A stretch of 64,000 nucleotides of DNA from Elephas maximus indicus (GCF_024166365.1 NC_064819.1:112698293-112762292), one strand, 5' to 3'; positions 22,579-34,825 are shown, numbered from the stretch's first letter. Made by a program: numbers and translations. The notes: a model not told the origin generated them from the letters alone.

Positions 22579-23215
22579 CATGGTCTTGAAGAATATGTAG
22601 CTCAATTGGCATAACATAGTTTATGAAGAAAATGTTCTACATTCTACTTTGGTGAGTAGCGTCTGTGTTCTTAAAAGCCTGTGAGTGGCCATCTAAGATA
22701 CTCCACAGGTCTCATCACTTTGGGAGCAAGGGAGAATGAAAAAAACTAAAGATACAAGGGAAAGATTAGTCCAAAGGACTAATGGACCACAACTACCACT
22801 GCCTTCACCAGACTGAGTACAGTACAACTAGATGGTGCCCAGCTAGCGCCACTGACTGCTCTGACAGGGATCACAATAGAGGGTCCTAGACAGACTTGGA
22901 TAAAAATGTAGAACAAAATTCTAATTCACAAAAAAAGACCAGACTTACTAGACTGACAGAGACTGGAGTAGCCCTTGAGAGTACGGCCCCCAGACACCCT
23001 TTTAGCTCAGTAATGAAGTCACTCCTGAGGTTCGCCCCTCAGCCAAAGATTAGACAGGCTCATAAAACAAAATAAAACTAAAGGGAAACACCAGTCCAGG
23101 GGCAAGGACTACAAGGCAGGAGGGGACAAGAAAGCTGGTAATAGGGAACCCAGTTTTGGAAGGGAGAGCGTTGATACGTTGTGGGGTTGTTAACCAATGT
23201 TATAAAACAACACGA
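22579..23215 (+). mobile_element. Afrotherian L1 3' UTR, sense orientation
   Basis: It is the reverse complement counterpart of 28290-28920 along its length (gtagctcaattggcataac..., gatgagccaccccagac-type stretches, ..gttgttaaccaatgttataaaac). It lacks ORF2 sequence, so it is strongly 5'-truncated; a CA-rich run follows at 23217-23237. Confidence 0.8.
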
Positions 23216-23469
23216 AACACACACACACACATACACATTGGGTTTCCAAGAGTCGAAATTGACTTGACAGAAACTAGTTTTAACTAGTACAGAACTTTCT
23301 ACAGTATATCATTTTTCCTCATGCCAATGTGACCTTTCTATCTATGCATAATTTTGAACAAAAAATTGAGATATATGGCTTGATAGTTCAGTCCATCTAT
23401 CTATCTGTCTATCTGATCATTATATATCTGTCAGATACACAGTTTCAAGCTATGGACTTAAGTGTGCAA

Positions 23470-23740
23470 GAAATTTAAAAGTGTCATGCTGCTAGTTTTG
23501 AAGATGAATGGAGACATGAGCCAAGGATGTTAGGCAGCCTCTAGAAGCTGGAAAAGGCAAAGCAATGGATTATCTTCTAGAGCCTCCAGAAAAAACCAGA
23601 GCCCCGTTGATGTCTTGACTTTAACCCAGTGAGAGTCATTTGGACTTCAGACTTACAGAACTATAAGATAATAAACTGTGTTGCTTTAAACCAATAAATT
23701 TGTAGTAATTTGTTACAGCCACAATAAAAAACTAACACAG
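23470..23740 (+). mobile_element. MLT1-like (ERVL-MaLR) LTR
   Basis: The right part reads agaactataagataataaactgtg ... ttgttacagccacaataaaaaactaacacag: the MLT1 3' end with its polyadenylation region. The left end is unclear. Confidence 0.7.
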
Positions 23741-24239
23741 TAGCTGTAATTATGTATTTCTAAATAATTCACTGGCAAATTAACTGAAAATTTTGCTAAG
23801 TTAACAGCACAGAGACAAACGAGTTCAATAGATTAAACTCTTACGTGCAATCTGGTGGTTGAAATCTTTCAGTAAATGACTTGAAATGACATCAATCTAC
23901 AGCTATTCTCCCAAAAGAATAGAAATACTATGTTCCAAGCAAGACACTAAGCTTATTGTTTTGTGATTAAACAATTTAAAAAAAGGTTGAAATGAATGAT
24001 TTGGATCACCAAATAATACAGTGGAGAAAGAAGCTCAACTTGTGAACACTCAGGAATGTAGCATTTTATTGCAAGGATACAGGACAGAAAATAGACAGCC
24101 AATGAGACCTGCCTAGGAATTATTAACCAGCCAAGGGGTGACTGGGGGAATTTTAGCCCCACCCAAACCTTATCCCAGGAAGTCTATCAGACTTTCATTC
24201 TCACAATCTTAGTTATGGACAACTGACATTTTCTTAATC
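23741..24239. other. Intergenic, nothing recognised
   Basis: No gene seen. Confidence 0.5.
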
Positions 24240-24330
24240 TTACGTTGAAAACACTATGGAGCACAATTCTACTCCAACACACAGGGGGCTGCCATGACTC
24301 AGAGTCGACTCAACAGACAACTGTTTTTTA
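24240..24330 (+). mobile_element. AfroSINE type B, 3' half
   Basis: ttgaaaacactatggagcac..., catgactcagagtcgactc, ending in a T run; 5'-truncated. Confidence 0.82.
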
Positions 24331-24639
24331 ATGTACATAGCCTCAAATGCATTGTTTCAAACAGGAAGCTACACCTAATTCTTTCCTATAGGAAGAGGAC
24401 TTGTCTATGCCCACACAACACAGTAGAGGTGCAGGATAGCAGAACAAGCACAGGACAGAATAAAGGAGTCCACCCTCTTCCAGGTCATAAAGGTCTCTCT
24501 TTGGCTAAGGCTCCAGGAAGGTCCCTGTAAGTAGAGAGGTGGGTTGTGGGCTGCGGGATTTGAACAGGGCCTACGTCTCAGATATGAGCCCCCTTCCAAA
24601 GGTCTCAAGAACATCCTCCCTCTTTCCATTTGATATGAT

Positions 24640-24797
24640 GCAAGCCAGTGCCATCGAGTCGATTCCCACTCATAGCGACCCTATAGGACAGAGTAGAACT
24701 GTGCCATAGAGCTTCCAAGGAGTACCTGGCGCATTTGAACTGCCGACCCTTTGGTTAGCAGTCGTGGCACTTAACCACTACACCACCAGGTTTTCTA
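24640..24797 (-). mobile_element. AfroSINE (type A)
   Basis: Nearly full copy in reverse: gccatcgagtcgattcccact ... ccgaccctttggttagcag ... taaccactacaccacc. Confidence 0.92.
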
Positions 24798-25119
24798 TGA
24801 CACACCTTCAAAAGCATAGGGTTCCCTACTCCCATTCTCTAATCTGATTTTCTGCTAGTCATTGGAAAAGCCCAATTTGTCCATCAGCCATGGGACCCTT
24901 CCTGTTGGTATAAAGATGTGGTCACATTTTGCCTGGATCTTTACATGACAATTTTTCTGATTATTTACAACTTTATAGTATCTCAAAGTCTAGAACCTGA
25001 ATGTGATCATATAACCTATTTCAGGAGAACCTGAAAAGTCTTAATTCTCTTGGGCCCAGGTCCTTCACCAGCCTCCAACATTCTGTATATTAACCCTCTA
25101 GAAACTTATCAAGTAGAAG

Positions 25120-25205
25120 TAAAGAGACCGCACTTGAAGTAGGACAACACAGATTTGAAACCTGGCTCCACCATTTGCCTGCTGTGTGATCTTGGACTCC
25201 TGAAT
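25120..25205 (+). mobile_element. MIR SINE, partial
   Basis: gaaacctggctccaccatttg, ctgctgtgtgatcttggac: the MIR head and core. Confidence 0.7.
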
Positions 25206-25402
25206 TAGTTCAAGAACCTACTAACTGGTACCTCTGATTCAGTTTTTGTTCCTTTCCAGCCTGTCAACAAAGTAGCATGGGTGGTACCATGAGATTGGCC
25301 AATGTCATGTTCGTGTTTTTGAAGTTTTGTTTAAAGAAATTCTTTTGTAATCTTATGTCACAAAGATTTTCTTCTACCTTCAGGCATTTAATCAATCCAT
25401 AG

Positions 25403-25617
25403 CAGTAGTTCTCAGCTGAGAGCGATTTTGCCCCCTGGGGACATTTAAAATGCCAGGGGACATTTTTAACCGTCTCTCTGTAGATACAAAGCTACTGGCA
25501 TCTAGTGGGTAGAAGACAGGGGTGCTGCTAAATATTCTATAATACACAGGACAGCCCCCACCACAAAGAGTCATCCAGTCCGAAATGTCAATAGTGCCAA
25601 GGTTGGGTACCCTTGAT
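25403..25617 (+). mobile_element. MER20-like hAT-Charlie DNA transposon
   Basis: About 215 bp. Pattern cagtagttctcagc..., ggggacatttaaaatgcc, tactggcatctagtgggtag, acaggacagcccccacc, ends near gttgggtaccctt. Length and inner blocks fit MER20. Confidence 0.78.
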
Positions 25618-25995
25618 CTGTAGTCTGTCTTTGTACACTATGATGATATGCAGGAATTCAGTTCATTTTTACACATAAGGAGCCAGTTTTTCCTGTTCTT
25701 ATTCTACAGATTCCCACGTACCCGCTATCAAAAATAACGATATCTGCTAACATTTATTTAGAGCTTAATACATATTAAGATCTTGTAAGTGCTGGTGTTA
25801 ACATGAATCTTTTCACTCATTGTCCCCTAAATAATAAAGATCAACAAAGAAAGCAAATAAAACTATCCATATACCACATCTACAACATCATCAGAGACAG
25901 TACTGCAAATTCAAGTTTACGTATCAGTAGGAAAATACCCATTCATGAGTTGGCTTCAAGGATACGGGCTGCATATTCTACATGTTATATTAAAG

Positions 25996-26030
25996 GCTTG
26001 CCATGAGTCGGAATTGACTTGATGGCAGTG
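25996..26030 (+). mobile_element. AfroSINE tail-only fragment
   Basis: ttgccatgagtcggaattg then acttgatggcagtgg; a T14 run follows shortly after. No head or middle. Confidence 0.7.
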
Positions 26031-26169
26031 GAGTGCTAGGGAAAAAGTTTTTTTTTTTTTCATTCTAAAGAGGAATTTATTGAGAAATAAACATCTATAT
26101 TTTCTATTTCCATTTTTATAGACAAGTGTAAATAGCTAAGAAACAAAAGATTAGGGATTTAAATCTGTT

Positions 26170-26332
26170 GATTCCAAAGCTCATATGGCCTATTTTATCT
26201 CTTCTGTGCTTTTTTTTTTTTTACCCCCAATTATGTGTTGCCCTGTCCACCATCACTTTTTATACCAATTATACTGCTGAATTACTGTCAAAGATAGAAA
26301 CTCTCATGAATGGGTCATCTGGAAACGTTTGT
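26170..26332 (+). repeat. Unclassified duplicated sequence, copy 1
   Basis: Aligns with 30467-30772 once the SINE in the latter is removed (catatggcctatttt..., ccatcatcactttt..., tactgtcaaagata, tcatctggaaac). By eye roughly 80% identical. No coding sense found. Confidence 0.65.
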
Positions 26333-27123
26333 CCTATTTTAAGAACAAATTAAAAGTTGCCTCAGTTGGTGGTGTCTAACTCTTCAACTTAGAAGAGAGA
26401 AAATATTAATAGGAATCAACTCTGCTTATTTAACAGGTCAAGTTGGTCCTTGGTGTTCATGATGACACTTGAGGAGGAGCCGATTAATACTGAGACGTGT
26501 GGAAACAGGATCAATAATTTTCAGTAACTGAGGAAGATTACCAGAAGTCAAAGAAGCCTTTATAGCAGAGGCTGTACAACCCTGAGCTCAGGACTGTCCA
26601 GCACTTGGCAGGCGATTGAGAAAGTCTAATTGTGACTGATGATGAGTCATTTTACACTATTGTCACACGTCCTTTCACTATGTTCCATTTTAGGAACAGT
26701 ATAACTTGCCCAGCCTGAAACTGCCTAATTTAAACCTTGACTCTTACCTGTGTGAATCAAAATGACTCAGAAAGTGCAAATAAAATAACCCTAAGGAGTC
26801 AGTGGTGGTTTCATTTTTCTCATAGCTTCTTTTCTCAGAACTGAGTCCTGTATCTCTAGGTGTATAGGAGACACATAAGTGCCAGAGAATTGAATTTGGG
26901 TAGCAAGGGGAAGTCGAAAGTCTCACAGGACTATAAATTAAAGCCTGCAGTTTCCTTGACATGAGGATACAGGGTAGGCTATTCTAAAATTGTGATCAAA
27001 GTTTTAATCATACATAAAATAGGGTATTGATCCTTTAATGGAGAGTGAACTATTGCCTTCTGTGTATAATTAAAACACGGATGATAACACACACACATAT
27101 ATGTAATATATATTTCAGTCCTC
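26333..27123. other. Intergenic, nothing recognised
   Basis: No gene; a CA/TA-rich spot at 27089-27112. Confidence 0.5.
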
Positions 27124-27321
27124 TATATTCAGCTTGGAAACTCTGGTGATGTAGTAGTTAAGTGCTATGGCTGCTAACCAAAATGTCAGCAGTTCAAATC
27201 CTCCAGGCAGTCTTTGGAAACTCCATGGGGCAAGTTCTATGCTGTCCTATAGGGTTGCCATGAGTCGGAATCGGCTCGATGGCAACAGGTTTGGCCTGGT
27301 TTTGGGCTTATATTCAGCTTG
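27124..27321 (+). mobile_element. AfroSINE (type A), complete with TSD
   Basis: Body 27137-27308. TATATTCAGCTTG at 27124-27136 and 27309-27321 is a perfect 13-bp duplication. Confidence 0.93.
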
Positions 27322-27539
27322 CATGAGTTACCAACACAGTGTCAGACTTATTTTTGTTTATGACCATAAAATTAACACGTATTTGTTACTCATTATAGAA
27401 AAATTTCTGAAATAGCCGTTTTGAATCATTTTGTGTCACCAATCAACAACTAGAGGGTAACTATTTTCTACGCTTTGTCATTATTTCCTATCAGTTGTTT
27501 TATTCCTATGTGGAATTAAAAAAAAATGTGAATAAAGAT

Positions 27540-27905
27540 GTACAGTACATACAGTTGTCTGCATTGTTATTTTACTTATTATTCCCATAATTATTTTCCA
27601 ACATCATTACCTTCCCTGAATATATGTTTTAAATTGCTGCACAATGTTTCATACATATTTTACATGCTAAATAACTTATATTATAAGCCACATTCGTATC
27701 ATTGGCTGTTTAGGTTATTTCCATTTTTTTTTTTTTTTTGTTATTATAAATAGTACCAGTTTGAACATTGTCTAAATTTCTGGATATTTCTTTGGGACAG
27801 ATGCCTAGAAGGGGTATGACTAGGTCAAAGGATGCGAACAATTTTAGTCTTTTGATGTATATTGCCAGTTGCTTTCCAAAGAACTTACCACCAGCCATGT
27901 AGAAT
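27540..27905 (-). mobile_element. Old L1 3'-region fragment
   Basis: aatagtaccagtttgaacattg, gggtatgactaggtcaaagg, ttgccagttgctttccaaag: reverse blocks of an ancient L1 3' end. Confidence 0.65.
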
Positions 27906-27964
27906 GCTGCATCATCCCATGTGGAATTCTTTTAGTGGAAGTAGTGGAATAGTGTTGAAAGGTG

Positions 27965-28270
27965 TATCCACTTCTTAGTCTACTGTAATAACAAATTACC
28001 ACAAACATAGTGGCTTAAAATAACAGAAAGAAACATAGTTCTGGAGGTCAGAATCCTAAAACCAAGGTGTCGGCAGGGTCGCGTTCCTTCTGGAGGCTCT
28101 AGGGGAGAATTTTTTCCTTGCCTTTTCCAGCATCTAGAGGCTGCTTGCATTCCTTGGCTCGGGGGTCCCTTCCTTCATCTTCAGAGCTGGCAGTATAGTA
28201 TTTTCAAATCTCTCTCTCTTATCTGTATTCCTATCACCATATTTCCTTCTCTCTTTCACCCTCCTGAATC
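27965..28270 (-). mobile_element. MaLR-like LTR, reverse
   Basis: ctactgtaataacaaattacc, gttctggaggtcagaatcc, aaggtgtcggcagggtc: a common MaLR-like LTR in reverse. Ends are eroded. Confidence 0.6.
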
Positions 28271-28271
28271 A

Positions 28272-29125
28272 GTTTTTTTTTTTTTTTTTTTTAGTTGTAC
28301 TTTAGATGAAGGTTTACAGAACAAACTAGCTTCTCATTAAACAGTACATATATTGTTTTATGACACTGGTTAACAACCCCATGACGTGTCAACATTCTCC
28401 CTTCTCGACCTTGGGTCCCCTACTGCTTTCTTGCCTTGCCCCTGGGCTGGTGTGTCCCTTTAGTCTTGTTTTGTTTTATAGGCCTGTCTAATCTTTGGCT
28501 GAAGGGTGAATCTCAAGAGTGACTACACTACTGAGCTAAAAGGGTGTCCAGCGCCCATACTCTCAGGGGTTTCTCCAGTCTCTGTCAGGTCAGTAAGTCT
28601 GGTCTTATTTTGTGAGTTAGAATTTTGTTCTATATTTTTCTTGCTCTGTCTGAGACCCTCTATTGTGATCCCTGTCAGAGTAGTCAGTGGTGGTAGCCAG
28701 ACACCATAATAGTTGTACTGGACTCAGTGTGGTGGAGGCCGTGGTAGTTGTGATCCATTAGTCCTTCAGACTAATTTTTCCCTTGTATCTTTAGTTTTCT
28801 TCATTCTCCTTTGCTTCCTGAGGGGTGAGACTAGTGGAGTACCTTAGATGGCTACTCACAGGCTTTTAAGATCCCTGATGCTACTCATCAAAGTAGAATG
28901 TAGAACATTTCCTTATAAACTACCCATTGCTGATGAGTTGATTCCGACTCATAGCAATCCTATAGGACAGAGTCAAACTTCCCCATAGGGTTTCCCAGGA
29001 GTACCTGGTGGATTCAAACTGCTGACCTTTTGGTTAGCAGCCATAGCTCTTAACCACTACACTGCGAGATTTTTCTCCTTGTAAACTAAACTATGTTATG
29101 CCAATTGAGGTAGATTCCTGTATCC
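28272..29125 (-). mobile_element. Afrotherian L1 3' UTR, split by a SINE
   Basis: Begins at its poly(A) complement (T run 28273-28292); same 3' UTR family as 22579-23215 and related to 35196-35900. Interrupted by the SINE at 28923-29076, after which ctatgttatgccaattgag continues it. Confidence 0.8.
28911..29088 (-). mobile_element. AfroSINE (type A) inside L1 3' UTR
   Basis: Body 28923-29076. Flanked by ccttataaacta (28911-28922) and ccttgtaaacta (29077-29088), a 12-bp duplication with one change. Confidence 0.92.
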
Positions 29126-29559
29126 CTCTTAAAGGATCGTTGCAATTACTTTGGGCCCACCCAGATAATCCAGGGTAGTCTCCCCATTTTAAGACCTTTA
29201 ATTTAATTGCAACTGCAAAATACCTTTTGCCAGGCAAGGTAACATATTTACAGGTTTTTGGGATAAGGACAAGGACATCTTTGTATGGAGGGGTCATTAT
29301 TCAGCCCACCACAAAATGCAAAACATAGTTTGATCCTCCATTCTAAGGTGTAGTTTGTGGAACTGCTAATTAGTGTAGTGATTAGCAGTTCTGCTAGTTC
29401 GGAAAAAAATTCATCTAGATTTTTGTCTGGTTGAAGGAAGAAAGCATAAAGGAATGTATTTATTGAGTGCCTACTGAGGAAGCTGAGGCTTAAATGGCTA
29501 GATGGTGGCAGATCTGCCTGACTCCCAAGTTTACCCTTTTTATTGTTTTTAATTATATT
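29126..29559. other. Intergenic; MIR trace near 29450-29520
   Basis: A short reverse MIR-like pattern (attgagtgcctactgagg...) is all that is recognisable. Confidence 0.4.
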
Positions 29560-30402
29560 ATCTTTTATTAAATAGGAAGAAGTACAGCCAGAATGCTCAT
29601 TAGAAGTGAGGATGGTGCGACTTCGTCTCACATACTTTGGACGTTGTCATGGATTGAATTATGTCCCCCTAAAAATGTGTGTATCAATTTGGTTAGGCCA
29701 TGATTCCCAGTACTGTGTGGTTGTCCTCCATTTTGTGGCTGTAATTTTATGTTGAGAGGATTAGGGTGGGATTGTAATACTACCCTTACTCAGATCACCT
29801 CCCTGATCCAAGACAAAAGGAGTTTCCCTGGGGTGGGGCCTGCACCACCTTTTCTCTCTCAAGAGATAAAAGGAAAGGGAAGCAAGCAGGGAGTTGGGCA
29901 CCTCATACCACCAAGAGAGCAGCACCAGGAGCAAAGCACGTCCTTCGGACATGTGGTTCCTGGGCCTGAGAAGCTACTTGACCAGGGGAAGATTCAGGAC
30001 AAGGAACTTCCTCCAGAGCCGACAAAGACAGAAAGCCTTTCCCTGAAGCTGACACCCTGAATTTGGACTTGTAACCAACCAGACTATGAGAGAATAAATT
30101 TCTCTTTGTTAAAGCCATCTACTTGTGGTATTTCTGTTATAGCAGTACTAGATAACTAAGACAGACATGTTATCAGGAGGGACCAGCCCCTACAGAAGGA
30201 CATCATGCTTGGTAGAATAGAGGGTCAGCAAAAAAGAGAAAGACCCTCAATGAGATGGATGGACACAGTGGCTGCAACAATGGGTTCAAGCATAACTATA
30301 ATTGTGAGGATAGCCCAGGACCAGGCAGTGTTTCATTCTGTTGTACACAGGGTCGCTATGAGTCAACAGCACCTAACAACAACAGCAACATCTTTTATTA
30401 AA
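29560..30402 (+). mobile_element. RTE LINE 3' end, interrupted by a solo LTR
   Basis: RTE pieces 29573-29644 and 30164-30389 join to one continuous 3' segment. A perfect 13-bp duplication ATCTTTTATTAAA (29560-29572, 30390-30402) flanks the whole. Confidence 0.9.
29645..30163 (+). mobile_element. Solo LTR (MaLR-like, lineage form) within RTE
   Basis: Starts TGTCATGGATTGAATTATG, ends AACTAAGACA. Flanks gacgt (29640-29644) and gacat (30164-30168) are a 5-bp duplication with one change. Related to 31920-32420 and 49261-49782, same strand. Confidence 0.88.
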
Positions 30403-30466
30403 AGCCAATTATATCAGTACCTACAAGAGGGAGAAAACTTCTGGCTTTAAAAAGCTAATTGCTAAT

Positions 30467-30772
30467 ACTAAAGCCCATATGGCCTATTTTGCCTTTTCTG
30501 TGCTCCTTTTTTTCCCCACCTAGGTCTTGTCTAGATGGCATAGTGGTCAAGATCCTGGCTGCTAAGCAAAAGGTCAGCAGTTCAAATTCACCAGCCGCTC
30601 TTTGGAAACTCTATGACATTTCTACTCTGTCCTATAGGGTCGCTATGAGTAGGAATTGGCTTTGGTTTGTTTGGTTTTAGGTCTTGCCTTATCCATCATC
30701 ACTTTTGATAACAATTATACTGTTCAGTTACTGTCAAAGATAGGAACTCATATGAATGGATCATCTGGAAAC
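30467..30772 (+). repeat. Unclassified duplicated sequence, copy 2
   Basis: Counterpart of 26170-26332, split by the SINE at 30530-30677. Confidence 0.65.
30521..30686 (+). mobile_element. AfroSINE (type A) with TSD
   Basis: Body 30530-30677. TAGGTCTTG at 30521-30529 and 30678-30686. Confidence 0.92.
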
Positions 30773-30899
30773 AATATAGCTATTTATTGTGTTATTATAA
30801 ATAATATGAGTATTTACATTACACTTCAGAAAAATTACAGCTAATATTGAATATATATGTCAAGAACCCCAAAAAGCAACTTCTGCTTTCCTCCCAAAT

Positions 30900-31770
30900 A
30901 TGACAGCTTTTGAAGTTTTTGACTATATGAAGAAGATCACAGCATCAGGGTTAGAGGAAGACTCATTAACAAGCTGCGCTATGCAGATGACACAACCTTG
31001 CTTGCTGAAAGTGAAGAGAACTTGAAGCACTTACTGATGAAGATCAAAGACCACAGCCTTCAGTATGGATTACATCTCAACATAAAGAAAACAAAAATCC
31101 TCACAACTGGACCAATAAGTAACATCATGATAAAACGGAGAAAAGATTGAAGTTGTCAAGAATTTTGTTTTACTTGGATCCACAATCAACACCCATGGAA
31201 GTGGCAGTCAAGAAATCAAAAGACACATTGCATTGGGCAAATCTGCTGCAGAAGACCTTTTTAAGGTGTTAAAAAAGATATCACCTTTAAGACTAAGATG
31301 TGCCTGACCCAAGCCATGGTGTTTTCAATCACCTCCTATGCAGTGAAAGCTGGATGGTAAATAAGGAAGACAGAAGAAGAACTGATGCCTTTGAATTGCG
31401 ATGTTGGTGAAGAATATTGAATATGCCATGGACTGAGAAAACAATGAACAAATCTGTCTTGAAAGAAGTACAACCAGAATGCTCCTTAGAAGCAAGAATG
31501 GTGAGACTATACCTCACATACTTTGGACATGTTGTCAGGAGGTATCAGTCCCTGGAGAAGGACATCATGCTTGGTAAAGTAGAGGGTCAGTGAAAAAGAG
31601 GAAGACCCTCAATGAGATGGATTGACACATTGGCTGCACAATGGGTTCAAGCATAACTATAATTGTAAGGATGGCCGAGGATCGGGTAGTGTTTCATTCT
31701 TTTGTACAAAGGGTCAGCATGAATCGGAACTGACTCGATGGCATCTAACAACAACAACATGACAACTTTT
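30900..31770 (+). mobile_element. RTE LINE, 5'-truncated in the RT, with TSD
   Basis: 30912-31758 covers the RT from just before motif C to the 3' tail. Motif C is intact here (CTATGCAGATGAC = YADD). Frames are broken. ATGACAGCTTTT (30900-30911) / ATGACAACTTTT (31759-31770) is the duplication. Confidence 0.9.
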
Positions 31771-31919
31771 AGCCAGGTTACTAACTATTGGTATGGACAA
31801 CTGATGATTTAGGAGAAAGTGGTGCCTTGGAATGAACAAGCATAAGTGGGAGCACCTGGCTAAGTTACTTGATGCTCTGGTCAATGCTTATATCTGCTTG
31901 ACTTTCTTCAGGTGGCAAG

Positions 31920-32420
31920 TTTTCGTGGATTGAATTGCGTCCCACCAAAATATCTGTCAACTTGGCTAGGTCATGATTCCCAGTGTTGTATGATTGTCTA
32001 CCTTTTTGTCATCTGATGTGATTTCCTCATGTGTTGTAAATCCTATCACTATGATGTAATGAGATGGATTAGTAGGAGTTATATTGGTAAGATATACAAG
32101 ATTAGTGTCTTAAGCCAATCTCTTTAGAGATATATAAGAGAAGTGAGCAGAAAGACATGGGGATGTCATACCACCAAGAAAGCTGTGCCAGGAACAGGGT
32201 GTATCCTTTGGGCCTGAGGTTCCTATGCTGAGATGCTCCTAGACCAAGGGAAGACTGTTGACAAGGATCTTCCTCCAGAGCTGATGGAGAAAGGTTCCCC
32301 TGGAGCTGGCACCCTGAATTCAGACTTCTAGGCTACTGGAATGTGAGAGAATAAACTTCTTTTTGTTAAAGCCATCCACTTGTGGTATTTCTGTTATAGT
32401 AGCACTAGATAACTAAGACA
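31920..32420 (+). mobile_element. Solo LTR (MaLR-like, lineage form)
   Basis: cgtggattgaattgcgtccc ... agataactaagaca. About 500 bp, AATAAA at about 32349. No clear target duplication. Confidence 0.85.
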
Positions 32421-33120
32421 TCAACCCTTATTGACTTTTTTTTGTAATCATGTCAAGTTTTATGGAAATTCAAGAAGAAGGGGATGAGGGTATTGATCCC
32501 ATGATAAAATAGGCAGGATATCTGTTGATTTGGGATTGCAGGATAACCGCTCTAATTGTAGATTCACAGATGTTGCTGAAGAGGGGTTATCCAAAGTTGG
32601 CTTTGGGATCTTAGTCAATTTTGTGGCATGAGGAATGGCATGATACCCTGCCTGGAGATGCCTTGCTTCTATACTCTGTAGGGAAGCACTGAGAGAAGAA
32701 GTCTACAGAAGCCTTATTGATAGGTGGTCAGCTGAGGAAGTGGGCACTTTTCACTAGCAGAAGAGATATTCAAAATGGCCCTGTTAGAACTTTCTGTCAT
32801 GCCAGGCTGATCATGCTACTTTACAAATAGAAACGCCATTATTATTTACCACTTTCTTGATTGTATCATACAAGTCAGGAAGATCCAAAAAGTATGCAGG
32901 ACACTAATCTGACATTCTCACATTGTTTACTGGAACACCAATTTCCAATAATTATCTTCTGATTCAAAGTCAATAGCAATGATCTTTGTTTCCACTTTGA
33001 TTTTTTTCCTCATCTTTCACTGGAAATGTGGTTCAGTTTATCCTATGATGTGCTGATAAGGATACCTTCCTTCCATGCTTTGTTAACTCTTACACATTTA
33101 ATTTTCAATTCTATTTGTAC
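32421..33120. other. Intergenic, nothing recognised
   Basis: No gene or named repeat. Confidence 0.5.
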
Positions 33121-33288
33121 TGGAAACCCTGGTGGGGGAGTGGTTAAGTGCTACAGCTGCTAATCAAGAGGTCAGCAGTTTGAATCCACCAGGCACTCCT
33201 TAGGAACTCTATGGGGCAGTTCTACTCTGTCCTATAGGGTCACTATGAGTCGGAATTGACGCGACAGCAGTGGGTTTGGTTTTTTGGT
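33121..33288 (+). mobile_element. AfroSINE (type A), complete
   Basis: tggaaaccctggtggggg ... cactatgagtcggaattg ... gggtttggttttttgg. Confidence 0.92.
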
Positions 33289-34484
33289 TTTATCAGTACT
33301 ACTTGTGATGACTACCTATCTGTTGAGTTTCGACCTGACCCTTAGCTCCTACCTAAGCCCCAGAGTTCAAGAGCAGTGGAGGAAGAGTAAGAGATGTACA
33401 GGCTGGTGGGTCACAATGCTTGCACCCTTCCAGTACAGGAAGCCAGTGGCCAGGATGACCCTCTCCATGGCCTTCAACTAGACCTCCTACTTTTGTGAAT
33501 TAAGAAAAAAACGGATGAACGGATTTAGGAGGGGGAATCAACCATGATGGTGAGGTTGACTCCATTTATTCACTAGTGCTATAGTTGGTAATTGCACATG
33601 AAGACACAAGCCACCACAGCAGTTGGTTAGGAAGATAGGAAATGAAGAACTGTCTACTGAGAAACAGAGCTAATAGATTGTGTTACAGGATCTTGATGAT
33701 GGAAAAATTGGCAAAGTTAGTATTTATTTAACCTGTTTACTATAATTTTTTTCTTCGCTAATATCTCTGCTGTTCCCCAAAGGCGTTGAGGTAGCTTATA
33801 GGAAGAAAACAATAAAATATAAATTAATAATAAGGTTAGAAAAAATATTGATAAAATAGCAAGACAAGACAGAGGGAAATGTAGAAGATAAGCAATCGTG
33901 TTCTTCATCATCTTGAAGTTATGGGGGGCAAAGTCACTTTGGAGAGAAGGAAAGAGTTCTCTGCTTTTGCTGCAAAGAGTCAAGTAATGGGAGCCAGGTG
34001 CTCAGGGGAAACATTTGCTGGTAATTCACTTTACTCTCCCTAGTAAGCCAATTTAGTCTTTTCAGATAAATATAGCTTTCTGAAGTCTTCTTGCTTATTA
34101 TCCTTCTTACTTATGATATTGAACTTTCTGATTACTGCAAGTAGTTTTTTTTTTTTTTTTTTTTTCAGTGTCCAATTAAAAGTTTAGGCTACCAAGGACT
34201 TTGTAGAGCACAGCTCTTCTCAATCAGCCAACTGGTGGACAATATTCACACATTCTTGTTCTTTGCTAGACAAGTACTGGACGTGCAAAAATAATGCAAA
34301 GTGTTAGTTTCTATAATGGCTTGTTCCTATCCTGTTTCTGCATGTATTGAACCTAAATGAACCTTAATGGTTCATTTCTTAAAAAATAGTTTCTGTTTTA
34401 TTTTCTTAAAAAAATTCAACCATCTACCAATCAGCCCAGAGATTAAAGAAAATACACTTAAAAAAAAATCTTTTTATGAATTAC
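33289..34484. other. Intergenic; T-run at 34147-34168
   Basis: No gene recognised. Confidence 0.5.
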
Positions 34485-34567
34485 GTCAGCATCTCTGCGG
34501 CGAAAATTGTTAATGCGTTCGGTTGTTAACCAAAAGTCAGTGGTTCGAGCCCACCCAGGGACACTTG
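34485..34567 (+). mobile_element. AfroSINE type B, head half
   Basis: aaaattgttaatgcgttcgg, ggttcgagcccacccaggg; stops before the middle and is followed at once by a type-A copy. Confidence 0.78.
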
Positions 34568-34728
34568 CTATTTAGAAACATTGGTGGTGTAGTGGTTAAG
34601 AATTTGGCTGTTAAGCAAAAGGCTGGCAGTTCGAATCCACCAGGTGCTGCTTGGAAATCCTATGGGGCAATTCTACTCTATCCTACAGGGTCGCTATGGG
34701 TCAAAATCAACTCGACAGCAGTGGGTTT
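34568..34728 (+). mobile_element. AfroSINE (type A)
   Basis: gaaacattggtggtgtagtgg ... gggtcgctatgggtcaaaatc ... gcagtgggttt. Confidence 0.92.
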
Positions 34729-34825
34729 ATGAACTCTAATTTTTACTTCTCTAATAATGGATCTCTTACAAAGCAAATTATTATATTCAAGTGGTAAAAT
34801 GTACAACTTATTGTAACTAAACATT

